A program made the position numbers and the translations under genes. Under the pieces are notes generated by a model that ran no database searches, had not been told where the DNA came from, and saw only the letters and a list, made by a program, of their open reading frames with translations. From contig CM068384.1 of NCBI GenBank assembly GCA_034770075.1, forward strand, positions 92,964,720 through 93,028,719: a stretch of 64,000 bases of DNA, written 5' to 3'. The stretch comes from Aralia elata. Taxonomy: Eukaryota > Streptophyta > Magnoliopsida > Apiales > Araliaceae. This document shows, one piece after another, positions 1-12,031 of the stretch. Every line of letters begins with the position of its first letter. Positions within the stretch are counted from its first letter, which is position 1.

Positions 1-1830
1 TCCTGCCACATCTTCAGGTTGATGAGCCAGAAATTGCACTCGCCAGTAGTGTATCGCCCTTTCCAAGAATCATCTGGTATGACGAAGGGAAGAGGGTCAT
101 GAGGAGCAGTTGAAGACCTCATAAACTCCCATGAAAATGAGGGGGATGTGGGGATGAAATTGAGGAGAGCACTCTCGCAATCCTCCTGACAAGACTGGCC
201 AAAAAGGCCGATCTTGATCAAATCCAAATTACCGCATGACTCTATGAGGAGAGTAGAGTATAGTACCAAACTCCTCATCCTCAACGAAATAGGGGAGTTC
301 TGCAGCTCGGAGGAATAAGTACCAAGAAAGCGAAGACCCACTCAATTCTCTGACGCTCGAAAAGGAGCGAAAGTCGCTCCTATAGAAATGAGGCAGAAGA
401 CCGCCTTCAAGAACAATGGTGTAAGGACAAGTAGTGAAGCATGAAAGTCATCGATGTAAAGCCATAAGTCCGAACTAGTTTTATTGTCAATCCAACGAGC
501 AGTACGGGGAACAATGTGGGGCGATGAAAAGGAAGGTGGAAATTTCTTCTTCTTCTTGGAAAAATACACTGAGGTAGAATAGCCCCAAAAACGCTCGAAG
601 AGAAAGATCTAAAGAAAGGAGCCCGGAATAAAGCAGTTCACATCATACTTGAATAAATGAGAGAAAGGTTGATACGCAAAAGAGAAATGCAGTATGAAAG
701 ATTGTCGACACAAAAAAAATAAAAATAAAAAAAATAAAATCGAAAAGGGAGTACCTTCCTACAGATTCCCTCATAGCAAGGACAGTCTCGTCCAAGCGGC
801 GATACAGGGTCCCCAAGAAGAGAGGAGCAAAAGAAACTTCCAGACCCCGAGATAACATAGCTGTCAAGCTAAACATACAGGTTGAGGGACCGTCGATGGG
901 TGACCCGAGGAAGATAAAACGGGACAACCACATAGCCAGATAAGCAGCCAGGGGAAAAGGGCAAGACTCCTTATGAAGAGCGAGAACGGACTCGCCGTGG
1001 ACAGAACTGTTCCAATGACCAGGTTTGTAATCTAGAAGAAGTAACGTACCCAAGAAAGCCAGGAAGTCTTCTACCGATTAGAGGTCTCGAAATCCGAAAG
1101 GATCGAATCCCCCTAAAACCGCGAAGTGTAGTTGGAAGTCTGCTTGAAGGCCTCTGTTAAATAAGTAAAACACTCAGTATCCTTGGGGGACAGGCTGGAT
1201 GGGCTACAAGAAGCCGAAGCAGCAACAGGAACACTGCAAGGTATAATTTAGATCAAGTGCATAACCAAAGAAAAATAAAGCAAAATGAACGAAATAGAAG
1301 AGGGGCTTACTGATAAATGGCATAAACATCCTCTAGAGTAAGGGTGAATTCCCCCCAATCAGTGACAAATGTACATGTAGAGGAGCACCAACGAGAAATC
1401 AAGACGGTAAGAGCATCATGGTCCTGTTGGATACGGAGATCCCTGCATAGTTGAATGCAACGTAGAATGCCAGCCTGCTCCAATATACCCACATAATCAG
1501 AATTTTTGAGGACCTCATCGGTCCAATGTTGCCATCCCTAAAGGCGACTGGATAAGTCGGGTAGGATACGAATGGAACTGTAGGGGTACTTCTGTTTTTC
1601 TATACACATGCAGGGAATGCGAGCAGAACAGGGGAAGCTGTCTGAACTATCGCAGTCCGCAACATATAGAAATAAGCCTTCTTTCTCAGGTGGAGGAAAG
1701 GCTGCACGATCATAATTCTTCACTTGTTCCTAGAAAGTATCAAAAGACCCATAGAATGGAGCTTTTCCCCACTCACTGATGAAAGGAACTTCCTTAGTAT
1801 TTTTTGGGTCTGTGGAACATTTGTTGGAAT
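1..1830 (-). pseudogene. Degenerate plant mobile domain (PMD) gene
   Basis: The minus strand reads as pieces of the plant mobile domain, a domain found in MAIL-type host proteins and in many plant transposons. Seen: a segment at 1307-1492 (minus) with LISRWCSSTCTFVTDWGEFT followed by LTLEDVYAI, the usual PMD core; a segment at 643-1053 with LAMWLSRFIFLGSPIDG and a following APLFLGTLYRRLD, the usual second half; and a more degenerate C-terminal part from 569 down to 1. The frame running from about 1830 to 1490 is broken by two in-frame TAG codons, near 1727 and 1536. A plausible donor (TCA|GTAAGC) ends the 1307-1492 piece. Further stops lie between 1240 and 1060 and near 345. PMD copies with this much decay are usually transposon-borne, but no terminal repeats are visible here. 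The family assignment is firm; gene structure and borders are not. Confidence 0.72.
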
Positions 1831-2769
1831 TGGCCCGCAACAAGAAAAAAAAATTAACATGAGAATTATGGGGAACGAAAATAGAAAGTGAAAAACCATT
1901 TGAAATTAAGTGCTTACCATGGCAAGAAAGAAAGTCTGAAAGATCAAGATGAAGGGACTTAGCCAAGAAAAGACAGATCAGGAACACCTGAAAAGAAGAG
2001 AAAAACGAAGTAAGCAAAAGACGAAAAATTACCCAAGGCTCGGCCCCCTAAGGCTCAACCCCCTAGGGTTCGGCCACCTAGGGTGGTCCAACTGCAGTGT
2101 CTTGTCTTCCTTCGTACTTTTTTTTGTATGGTTGTTGGAGTTAAGCACCGTCCCGAGTTCCCAAAATCGATAATCTTTCTTTGTTATCCGAGGAAAAAGA
2201 CCAAGACATAATCAAGGTAATATGACTCGGAAAACAAAAGAAAGATTAGAGTTACCTAAAAGAAGAAGCAAGAAAAAACACAAACATGAGGAGTCATTCG
2301 AATAAAAGAGTAGAGGAAGGACGAAAAATATAAAGTAGGAGGCCAAGGCCCCTTTAAGTGCGAGTCCCCATGGGGTTCGGCCCCCATAGGGTTTGGCCAC
2401 CTAGGGGGTCCTCCATCTCGTACCTTTAACTTCTCCTTGCTCGGTGAATCAACTGCTCGAAATGGATGCTTCTTCGTTGCAGAAAAGTGCAGCCTTTCTT
2501 TGAGAAAATTCGCAAAAACTAAGATCCTGTTAAGATGAAATGGCTTTCTTTGAGAGTATCCAGACCAAAATCCTGTTAAAGTGAGATGGCCCGGAACAGA
2601 TGCTTCCTTGTTGTGGTGGAAAAAGTGTAACCTTTTTTCTATGAGAATATCCGGACCAAAATCCTGTTAAGGTGAGATGGCCCAAAAAAGAAAGTCTACA
2701 ATCACCTGAAAAAATAAATGAAGCAGATACGAAAAAAAATAGCAAACGAAAAATCAACACAACCAAAAG

Positions 2770-2770
<1 letters not shown>
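1831..2770. repeat. Non-coding stretch with short local repeats
   Basis: No gene is seen. Two copies of a CGGCC...CCTAGGG-rich motif lie at about 2041-2090 and 2366-2412. A tandem array of two to three diverged units (ATCCTGTTAA...GATGG, preceded by CTTTCTTTGAGA-like text) lies at about 2461-2692. The region is just upstream of the PMD remnant on its strand, so it may be the leader or promoter of the same element. Confidence 0.5.

Positions 2771-2823
<53 letters not shown>
2771..2823. repeat. (TA)n microsatellite
   Basis: An uninterrupted TA dinucleotide run of about 26 units. Simple sequence, with no coding meaning. Confidence 0.98.
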
Positions 2824-2825
<2 letters not shown>

Positions 2826-3153
2826 ATAAGATAATTATTTTAGTCATATAAGAGAGGGATGGTGGTTCTCCCACGTGCCCTCGCTATGGAGCTTCTTTAA
2901 TATGTTACCTATTAATACGGGGCAAACAAAAGCTATGTGCACAATCTTGATAAAGATGTTAAGCAAAACTAACGAGATTAGCAGTTTTGTAACCTTATTG
3001 TGGGATAGGACCACTCTATGCTTTCTTCAACACTTAAGTATATATATGGTACTTCAATTCATACAAGAAGTGACACAAAAGAAAAGATGCGACGGATGGT
3101 ATGATAGAAGATTAAATTCATAAATATCAAACTTAACATATATACATATAGTC
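2824..3153. other. Spacer, nothing recognised
   Basis: AT-rich unique sequence between the microsatellite and the foldback element. It contains an 82-codon open frame (2875-3123 plus) with no recognisable motif, so I do not call a gene. Confidence 0.4.
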
Positions 3154-3364
3154 CGGATCTTAAGCATACCAAGCATACCCCCTTTAGCGACGGACCGGGC
3201 GACGGTTTGGTCTGTCGCCATAGGTCCGGTCCGTCGCTAAAAGTTGTCCGTCGCTAAAGGCTTTAGCGACGGACCGGACCTATGGCGACGGACCAAACCG
3301 TCGCCCGATCCGTTGCTAAAGGGGTATGCTTGGTATGTCATTTAAGGGGTATGCTTAAGATCCG
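3154..3364. mobile_element. Foldback (long inverted repeat) element
   Basis: Two arms of roughly 90-100 bases, 3154-3241 and 3262-3364, are nearly perfect inverted copies around a loop of about 20 bases. The outer ends read CGGATCTTAAGCATACC. The inner part repeats TTTAGCGACGGACC and GGCGACGG motifs. The right arm has about 15 extra bases (a second GGGGTATGCTTAA-like copy). TTTAGCGACGG-type repeats are common in non-autonomous plant DNA transposons, so I infer a foldback MITE. No clear target-site duplication was found, so the superfamily is open. Confidence 0.75.
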
Positions 3365-3365
3365 T

Positions 3366-3471
3366 TCTATATATATATATGTGTATATATATATATATGT
3401 GTATATATATGTATACATATATATGTATATATATGTATACATATATATATATATATATGTATATGTGTGTT
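3366..3471. repeat. TA/TG low-complexity tract
   Basis: Mixed TA, TG and TATACA runs directly after the foldback element. The 64-codon frame at 3282-3476 is a product of this tract and of the foldback arm. Confidence 0.95.
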
Positions 3472-3791
3472 TATAATTTATCGCGGTGATTTTAGTGATT
3501 CAACTTGTGATTTTCCACAAGGTCCCCTTGTCCTCATGAAAGTTCGGTATTCATTAAATGTCATGCGCGAATAGAGTGCAGGACTGTCCTGTGTGACGTA
3601 TGGGTGTGTTTGTAGCCTTCTACATCTTGTTTTGCACCGAAGGTTATTGCTATCAATGGATACATTAAGAGTCCCTTAGATCTTAAGGCCAGTTATCGCA
3701 TAAGAACTAAGGTATTAAATCTGCAAAAACCACTAAAATAGCAAAAGCACCGGAAAATTAACCGAACAGTGCCGATAAACATTTATACCTG

Positions 3792-3938
3792 CAAGAAGGA
3801 GTGAAGGCACCAGGAACACTGAAGAGGACGACCTTTTTACCGGCGGCAAAGAAATACGCAGAAACTTGCTACAACTGATTTTCGGCGTCGAAGTAGGCGA
3901 GAGTTTCCTCCGGAAGCGAGCTACCCACAACAATCAGA
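3792..3938 (-). pseudogene. Type II peroxiredoxin, decayed first exon
   Basis: The minus strand encodes VGSSLPEETLAYFDAENQL, then a TAG stop, then QVSAYFFAAGKKVVLF and SVPGAFTPSC. This is the N-terminal part of plant type II (PRXII/PrxIIB-like) peroxiredoxins, thiol peroxidases that reduce H2O2 and alkyl hydroperoxides with thioredoxin or glutaredoxin. The peroxidatic Cys of the PGAFTPxC motif is retained. The exon ends right after it at a plausible donor (TGCAG|GTATAA), matching the intron position I expect in this family. Decay: the start ATG is replaced (ACA before GCT CTG ATT), and an in-frame TAG sits where Gln is expected. Exons 2 and 3 are not found in the 300 bases beyond the donor. 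It keeps intron sequence, so it looks like a captured or duplicated genomic piece, not a retrocopy. Confidence 0.78.
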
Positions 3939-4278
3939 GCTGTTTGTGTGTTAGAGAGTCTGATTAGGTTCGGGAGTGGGAGCTTACAGAATATCAAGGC
4001 CCGAGGTTGGGAACATCCCAATTTATATAAGGAAACTAAACCTGTTGCATATATCTTAAGAGGTTTGAGGTCCCTGCTTTGAACACATGCATGCATACAG
4101 CCACCTAGCTTAATCATGTATACAAGTGGGCGAATTAAGCTTTGCTGGCTATTATTGGAAACAACATCTATAAAATCCATGGGTGCACTCCTATTACAAG
4201 CATATGGCGGTGATTCAGATGGGATTAATATTTTATGAATATTGATTCTTTTGTTTTTCTAAAATAAAATAAAGAAAG
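3939..4278. other. 5' flank of the peroxiredoxin fragment
   Basis: Open on the minus strand for about 100 codons (3869-4180) but without a recognisable protein beyond the peroxiredoxin end. Probably the old 5' UTR or promoter of that fragment. Confidence 0.4.
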
Positions 4279-4469
4279 ATTTTATTTTATTTTGAAAAAT
4301 AAAATAAGATTTTATTTTATTTGATAATATATAATTTTTCATGATTTAGTTTCCAAATATATATATATATATATTATGGAAACAAATATTCTATTTTCTA
4401 AATAAGAATGATTTTATTTTATTTTCAAAATAAAATAAGATTTTATTTTATTTGATAATATATAATTTA
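4279..4469. repeat. Direct repeat of about 60 bp, 131 bp apart
   Basis: Two near-identical AT-rich units, 4279-4338 and 4410-4469, each rich in ATTTTATTTTATTT and ending in TTGATAATATATAATTT. A related inverted stretch is at about 4757-4790. Confidence 0.8.
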
Positions 4470-4718
4470 TCTTGAATTCATTGTTTATCAGTAGAAGCGC
4501 TGACAAAAGATATTGTGAACCAACGGTATGTAGCATTCATACCAAAGTTAAATTATCTCCTTCGCACCTCTCGAATTATAGGGAGCAATCAGAGGAGCAT
4601 TTTTGAGGAACATGCACTTTAAGCAAATCATCATTAACAATTTTTTAAAGTCTTTGGTTAGGTTTGTTTCAGGATCCTGTATCTACCATGTATTAGTGCA
4701 TAGTTCTGTTTTAATTAA

Positions 4719-4758
<40 letters not shown>

Positions 4759-5130
4759 GAAACTAAATCAAGATAAATTATATTATATATAAATTATATT
4801 ATATATATATATATATATATATTAATTAGGGAAACAAAGATTGTGCAAAGTTTGGAAAGATTTGATATCCAAAGATATCTTGGGAGAGCTCCCCTAGGGG
4901 TTCCCTCTCCTAAGATTTTTTTCGTTTTCAAGGCTTGCAAGTTCGAGCTCCGAGGATTGTTCAGAAAATTGAAGCTGAACTCAAAGATTTGAAGTATTTT
5001 GCACGATCGTCACTCTAAAGGCGCGATTCACGTGCAGGGGGCAAATGTGGACCCAAGTACAAATTAGGGTTCACAAATGACCTAATCGAATTGAATGCAC
5101 AAATTAGGGTTTGTATTGTGACCTAATTGA
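4470..5130. other. AT-rich intergenic sequence with TA runs
   Basis: TA microsatellites near 4727-4756 and 4798-4821. Two loosely repeated copies of ACAAATTAGGGTT..GTGACCTAAT lie at 5060-5090 and 5098-5130. No gene is seen. Confidence 0.5.
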
Positions 5131-5650
5131 ATTAAATGAATAGACGAAAAAACCGAAAATAAATGTGCGAGACGCAAGAGAAGCTTCCACGTGTCCCGAG
5201 GCAGAAGACTCGTGGAGGCGACTCATCATTTTGAGAATTGATTGAGTGATTGGATTGGTGGCTAGAAAAACAGGACGATTGGGGCATTATTCGAGTAACT
5301 AAGGGAATTTCCTCCGAGGGCATGTGCCTGGCACATGACCACTTTCCAGGAAACCCTATAAATAATCCTTCCATTCCATTGAGGAAGGGACTTTTGGACT
5401 CTTGGAAAACTTGAGACTTCCAAATTCTCTCTCAACCCGAAGCACACACTAAGGCTCTCTGGATCCTAGTTACTCTAGAAGGCACTTGGATCCTAAGAGT
5501 TCTGTCACGTGTTACTGCAGTAATCGCTCACCTGTTCTTCTCCCCTCCTCAATCAATCAATCAATTTCGTACTCTTTGTAGATTTCTCTCCTCCTCAGCC
5601 AACACGAAACGCTAACCCTAGCAAGGTACGATTTCCTTGCCCACATGTCT
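5131..5650 (+). promoter_or_regulatory. Promoter or LTR-U3-like region
   Basis: A CACGTG G-box lies at 5189-5194 and a good TATA box (TATAAATA) at 5357-5364. A pyrimidine-rich, leader-like stretch (5420-5600) follows, ending near a GCAAG|GTACGA donor-like site. It looks like a plant promoter with a 5' UTR or the U3/R part of an old LTR. No reading frame follows it. Confidence 0.35.
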
Positions 5651-6400
5651 CAAATCATCAAATCCAATGGCTCAGATCACTTAAAACTTTTCCAATTTCT
5701 CAGCCTTTGACCAAAAGATTCTCGCTCGCGGTTGTCTTTCTCCCAACTGCCTTAAAATCGTGGTTCAGCCTAGCCATAGGCTCTGCCACCGTCTCCATCA
5801 CAGAAACCAACCGATAGTCAGAAGTTTTTAGAAAGGACACTGCCGATGAAGACTACAAATTAAACCATCGCCGTAGCCGGAGAGGGAAATAGGGAGTTAT
5901 TGGAGTAATAATGAAAGAGAAGAAGTGAAATGCCAGATTGATTAAGGCCAAATCGTTTGGAGGAGCAATTGGAGTGAAGATGATTTAGTTGTTTGGACTA
6001 ATTTGCAAAAAATCCATTCCAATACAATGGGCCAAAAGAAGGAATAGACAAATCTACAGTTATCAAAAAGGGCAATCAAGTGCAAATTTGAGCAGGAATA
6101 GAATGAAAGAGAGGAGAGAGAGCGTAATCGGAAAGATTAAGAGTTTGCATTATGTGACAGAACTGTAACTTCTTAAGCATTTGATCAGCGAGCATCATGT
6201 CACGAAGCATCTGTAAGATGATTTGAAACAAAAGGGGTGAATGAGGGTTTATATTTGAGAGTGGACATGTCCAGAGTAAAGGAGGAATATGAGGGTTCAA
6301 TACTCCTTCCTTTTCTTCCATGATCGAGGTCAAAAGTAATGGGGGCAATAATCAAACCTTCCCCGGAACTACCTGACAACATTAATCTCTACGGTGAGAC
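5651..6400. other. Degenerate sequence, no gene recognised
   Basis: 5651-5880 looks like a heavily stopped coding remnant on the plus strand (short MSQIIKSNGSDHL piece, then stops), not identified. 5900-6400 has short open frames on both strands with no motif. Confidence 0.35.
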
Positions 6401-6408
6401 CCTACTGC

Positions 6409-7093
6409 CAGGGGCGGACCTATGTATGGGCAACATAGGCATCTGTCTATGCTCAAATTTTTTACCTAAGCTTAATTTTATTTTTTTTTTTATAAGTATA
6501 GGTACAGGGGCAAATATATAACTTCATAAACTTAAGGGGGCAGATTAATAGAAGAGCTAAACTTGGAGAAGCAAATAAACAATTTCATAAACTAATTCTA
6601 ATTACAAGATAAGTCCGCCCCACTCATCCTTCTTTCATTCCGCAAGTGAATTTGGTTTAAGGCTTTGAACATTTGAGAAATATCATGACAAGTAATCGAA
6701 GTAAGTTTTTAAAATGTATCTAAATATTTTTTTTTGAAATTCCTTTTTTAGATTGAATTATGAATATTTATTTGTTGTATATTATAAAATTCTATTCAAA
6801 CGTTCTAAAAATGAATCATCAACATCACAATCTATCCAAGTCGATGAATTCTATGTACGTTGCATAAAATAATTGGTCCCAAAGGGGTTGTTGACTTGTT
6901 TATATATATAATGTTATTACTTGTTATATTAACAATATTGTAACCAAATACATGTTTTACATATGCAACCGGTTGGAAAATACAAAATTCTCTAAAAAAG
7001 ATTGGCTCGGGGGCGCAGCCCCCGAATCCTCGCCAAATCCGCTCTAAGACCAAAATTCGCCTCTGCTGGGTTTGATTCCTGGATCCGCCCCTG
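6409..7093. mobile_element. Non-autonomous hAT-type element with 8-bp TSD
   Basis: Terminal inverted repeats begin CAGGGGCGGA at both ends (6409 and, inverted, 7093), with the next few bases CCTATG and TCCAGG diverged. The element is 685 bp and is flanked by the exact 8-bp duplication CCTACTGC (6401-6408 and 7094-7101). An 8-bp TSD with CAGGGGCGG-type ends is the hAT pattern in plants. The interior has no transposase frame. GGGGGCGCAGCCCCCGAA at about 7010-7027 is a GC-rich hairpin-like spot inside. Confidence 0.92.
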
Positions 7094-7101
7094 CCTACTG
7101 C

Positions 7102-10100
7102 TGTAACAATCGAGTCGGTATCTCTATTCTTAAATAAATAATTTTATACATATATTGTTTTTATTATTTGAATAATTATGTGTATCAATTATTCACTAAT
7201 TCCATGTATGCCATTATTTATTCAAAAAATAATAATTTAAAATGTCACGTCATTAAAAATATACGGTCAAAGAAGATCAACTGACATCTGTTAAAAAATA
7301 AGATCAAAATAAATTTTCTCTCTTGATTTTGATGTTTAACCGAAAAAAATTTGAAATTGATTGTTTAAAACAAAAAATAAGTGTAATTTCGTTCATTTTT
7401 TGTGTCATTTACCCTTTCTTTCTTATCTGCTTCGTTCTTTTTCCCTCTTGCCCAATCCAGTACCGTTCTACCTCTCCAAGTTGTTCGTACATGTGTTGAC
7501 ACTCAATCGCGCAACAGAGTTGCATCAAATCAATGGCTTTGTTGAATTTCAGCATATTGATGTTGCTTGGGAGATTTCACCTCTGACCATTATCTTCCTT
7601 TGGTTTTCGATTTCTAAACCTAATTAATTCTTCGCTGCTCAGATTCTTAAGCAAAAGGTCCGTGATTTTTTAAGTGCATATCATTTATTTATAATTATAT
7701 GCGTTCCAAGTTTGCTTAATCAAATGCTGTATGTATAGAGATTTTAATTTAAACTTGATGTTAGTCTGGTTAATTAACTAATCAAAACAATTAATTAAAT
7801 TTCATTCTGCAAATTACTACTAGCGAGAGTATCTACCTCAAAAACAACAAACAATTTACATTATTATACATTCAGTGCTTAGAACTAAGCATTTGGTTTT
7901 TAATATAGGCAAATTTACAGGCAAAAATCACTAATTGGCACGCACACTAGATGTTTGAGCAAAAGATTACAATAAATTAATAAAGGAATACTATAATCTT
8001 AATAATTTGACTATTTTAATGGGTTGTTTTATCTGGGTGAATAATATTTGCTCTTCGTGGGTGACTTATGTAAGCTACTGTTCTATTAATAATTACTTTA
8101 TGGATGGTCAAAAATAGAAGTGAACTGCCATGGACGATAAACTAAAAGAAAAATAAAGACATTTACTACTATTTAAAAGGTACCTAATTATAGCTTCAGT
8201 TGAGATTTATTATTTAGTAGGACGATCTGAATGGAACCACCAAAACCATGATTGTAGTATATGACTAATGAAGTATGTATCGAGGGCTCCTGGTCTTGGT
8301 GCCATGAGTGCTCATATCAGGGTGAGCATTTTCCACACATCTTTATGTTTCTATAAGTATCATGAGAGACTCATTTGCACCTCACATAGCATGTGATGCA
8401 TACCCTGGTGCATACGTTTGGCCTCAAATGGGCACCACGCATCACTTTGCACAATCTGTGCCTAAACAATTAATCCAGCGACTTATTTCAATTTTGTATA
8501 GAACATAGTGAAATTTTTAAGGCGAAGTAAAATGAAATGATTGTGAAAGCCAGTTTCATGATATTTAGTTGTATGATTATAATATTTGAACTATTTTTCT
8601 TGATTATATTATAAAATCTCAAAATTCATACAAAATGGAAACAAAGTCAGAAACCACATAAAAGAGTAAAAGTAGAGCAAGTAAGTATTCATTGAAATGT
8701 GGTTTTCTATTTGCTTCGTCTATATGAGTCCTCTTCATTTCTTTACTTACTGTCTATTTTTGTCATTTTGTGAAATGATTTCTACATGTAGGTTCCTCTA
8801 CTAATGGGAGATGGTGTTACATAGTATTAATTGTGGGTTGTTCCAAGTCATAGCTTGTTAAAAGTATAAGAAAAGCTTGAAAAAAAATGACTTTTATCTG
8901 CTTGTCAGTCATGTTTGCCTACATTTTACTTAACAGTCCCATGGCTCCCGGCCACATCCATTGTATCTATTAAAGCTTTTCTCAGTCAAACGAAAAGGTT
9001 TGTTACATGGTAACTACAAACATCCTTATCCTTGTTCTCTATTGTTTTGTTTATCTAACTTCTGACATGGTTGTTTATTTTCTGTAGATAACAGAGCTTG
9101 AGTTAGTAACTCATAGAGTAGAAGTGATGACCACCCCAAATGGCAAAGTCTTGAACCTTTATTGAAGATGTCATGTGAGTTCTTTTAGATGTGCTTAATA
9201 AATTTCCATGAACAATTACATGCACATAAAATTACGTCTCTAATATATAAATCCTCTATCTAGATTGTTTTGGTTATTCTTGATGCCATTCATAATATGC
9301 AAAAGTAGCTGTTTTTTTTATTGCTGGTCAAAATTTATTGCTTACGTTGATATCCACCTAGTTGCATTTTCCTTTCCCTTGTTATACTTTGTTATTCTGT
9401 AATTTGTCAAAACTTTGTTACCCCTTTATTTGGGATTACAATATAATTTTAAGTGCCTTATAGATACTGTAACAAAAATAGCTTATAATAATAGTAATGA
9501 AAGTCGCATCAATTAAGTATAGCAACTAGAATCATTTGTTTCCTATTCCTAGTGTACTAGCTAGATGTGTGCCAGAGCTTTGTTGACATGAGTATCTGTC
9601 CAAATAACCACATTTTGCAATCCTTGGAATAATTAATAGATTGTAGGATAAGACATTCTGATAATGAATCACATTAACAAAGAACTCTTAACAACTTAAG
9701 GAGTTGCTATTTGGTTCAACTTAATATGCTCAAATCAAACATGCTTTTGCCTGCAGGAGCAAAGATGGCTAATAAATTTTGTACTACAAATCATGTGGCT
9801 TTCTCTACTAGCTTCGTTGTAAGGTGTTCTTATATAACAGTTGGGTATAATTTATTAGATGAATGACTTGCTCATACTATTTTCATGTAGTTGATACACC
9901 TTGCTGATTTGGTCTACTTATGAAACATGGTTTAGGATGGTCCTTTTATATGAAATAATACTGAATTATGTAACTCATTTTAAAAAGTTTTGATAATTAT
10001 TCACTAAACGCATCCGTGACTTTCCGTTCAGGAGTTCTTATTTTAGTTTATATGAGTTTAATCAATTCTTGCATAAAAACTCATTTAGTCTTCTTTTGTT

Positions 10101-10430
10101 TTTTATTTTTTGTTGCAGATTCCAATACAAAAGGAGTTAACTTCAGTTCATCAAATCAAGTATAATTGTCATGTTATGAAGATAATTTCTTTCCTTTGGC
10201 CACTTGTACTCTGATTACAACTTGTTGGATATGGAATCTTTATACGGTGGAGGATTACAATTTGTTATGTCAATATTCATAATTTTTTATACTACGGTAT
10301 CTCATTATAATTACTTTTGTGACCATATGTTGGATATGAGAGTCGTGAATGAATATTTTTGTTATATAGAGGATCATACTTCTTTTTATACCATCGCTTC
10401 CGTGATCGATTCAAAATTCAAAATTTTATG
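7102..10430. other. Long degenerate region with exon-like islands
   Basis: No intact gene. 7380-7640 looks like a pyrimidine-rich leader and has an unremarkable 88-codon frame. Exon-like islands with plausible splice sites on the plus strand are seen near 8290-8320 (ending CAG|GTGAGC), 8377-8467, 9088-9165 (after a TGTAG acceptor) and 9757-9820 (after a TGCAG acceptor). I could not identify the protein. The run ends beside the CACTA-like terminus at 10440-10890, so it may be transposon interior or captured gene DNA. Confidence 0.35.
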
Positions 10431-10439
10431 ATAATTTTA

Positions 10440-10890
10440 ATTTTGTCACTATTAATTTATATTTTTTGTGGCAACATGTTTTGAATTTGTCACTAACAAG
10501 GTTAAATTTATGGCAAAAAGCTAATTTTATGGCAAAATAAAATTTGTCGCAATTAACGAATTGAAAATTTTTGACAAAATTTACAAATTGTCACAAAAAA
10601 GTAAGGAATTGGTGGCAAAAAGTGTGCTTATAGTGACAATATTTTTTCTATTTGCTGACAAATTTATTTGTCGCTAATTGCTTAAAAAGTTGTGACAAAT
10701 TCATTTTGTCAGTAATGGTTTTTGGATTAGTGGCAAAATCAAAAAGTTTGTCACTAAAGTGATTTGTGTCGAGCCTTTTGCGACAACACGATGACAACAA
10801 AAATTTCGCCACTAAAACCTTTTAGTGGCGAATTTTATTTGGCAAAACATTTTGCCATTAAAACCATTTTTTCTTGTATTATAAGTGTAG
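10440..10890. mobile_element. CACTA-like subterminal repeat region (remnant)
   Basis: Dense short direct and inverted repeats of TTGTCACTA, TGGCAAAA and TTTGTCGC types fill about 450 bases and end in AAAACCATTTTTTCTTGTA. That text resembles the inner part of a right-hand CACTA terminus, but the expected final TAGTG is altered (TATTATAAGTG). The left end was not found. This family differs from the GCAACGAAA family at 22442-44081. Confidence 0.5.
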
Positions 10891-11573
10891 CTATATTCAA
10901 GCATAATTAAAATCTTATTATAAGTTAAATAATATAATTTTGGAGGGAAACTGTTTTTTTATTAGAACCATTTTATCTAATAAATCCAATAATATATTCA
11001 TAAAAAATTAATAAAATATTTACAATATCATAATTTTATAATAAGACCCCGTACTTTGTACGTGGTGTTTAAATAGACTACTTGGTTCGTCCTACTTTTT
11101 TTTTTGGTACTCCTATATTTTGGTTCGACCTTTGATGTTTCCTACATTAAGTCATTTTTTATTATTTATCAATTTAAATGAAAAATTAAAATTAATATCG
11201 TAGTTTTATAAGGAAACAATAATTAGTAATATAGTTTTATAAAAAAAAATAATCAAAATATGATCGTCTTAAATAATATTAATTTGATACTTTTATCCAA
11301 AAATTAGAATTACTATCGTAGTTTTATAAGGAAATAATCAAAACAAGATTATATTACCTAATATTAGATAGTTTCTTTTATTCAAATATATATATATACA
11401 ATAATACAAGTTTAAGTAAAATAATATTACCACTTAGATAATATAGTTTGGAAAGAAAAGAAAATTATCATAAAAATTATCTATTTAATTTCATTTTGTT
11501 ACTATTATTAAAATATTAAGTATAATTATAGTTTCGAGTATAACAAGGATTTAATAACTATTTAGATAATACA

Positions 11574-11605
<32 letters not shown>

Positions 11606-12031
11606 ACTAAAAACATAATATGTTAATCGTTCATATGATTCAATTATTAAATAATTAAAAACAATAATTAATTACTGTATCCAATAAGAATTTGTAAAAC
11701 TAAAATTCAAAACATCAATAATATTATAATTTTATAACAAGACCTTTCGTTCTATTCAACCGAGTTAAAAATAATAATTAGTAATATAACTTACGTTGAC
11801 GTTTACTACATTAAGTCAACTTTTTTTTTTATCAATTTATATAAATTAGAAACTGAAATTAGTATCACAGTTTTATAAGGAAACAAAATTTATCAATATA
11901 GTTTTATAAGAAAACAATCAAATAAGATCATCTTACATAATATTAATTTCTTAGTTTTATTCAATAATTAGAATTAGTGTCATAGTTTTACAAGAAAATA
12001 ATAAAAATAAAATCATCTTACCAAATATTAA
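10891..12031. repeat. AT-rich region built of diverged repeats
   Basis: Two long diverged copies about 700 bp apart (about 11035-11310 and 11745-12030) share GTTTTATAAGGAAACAA, CATCTTACATAATATTAATTT and TTTATTCAATAATTAGAATTA motifs, each also repeated inside the copy. A (TTA)n run sits at about 11576-11604. No gene. Confidence 0.6.

Noticed and set aside
3282..3476. 64-codon frame rich in Tyr/Ile/Val
   Set aside because: Produced by the TA/TG microsatellite.
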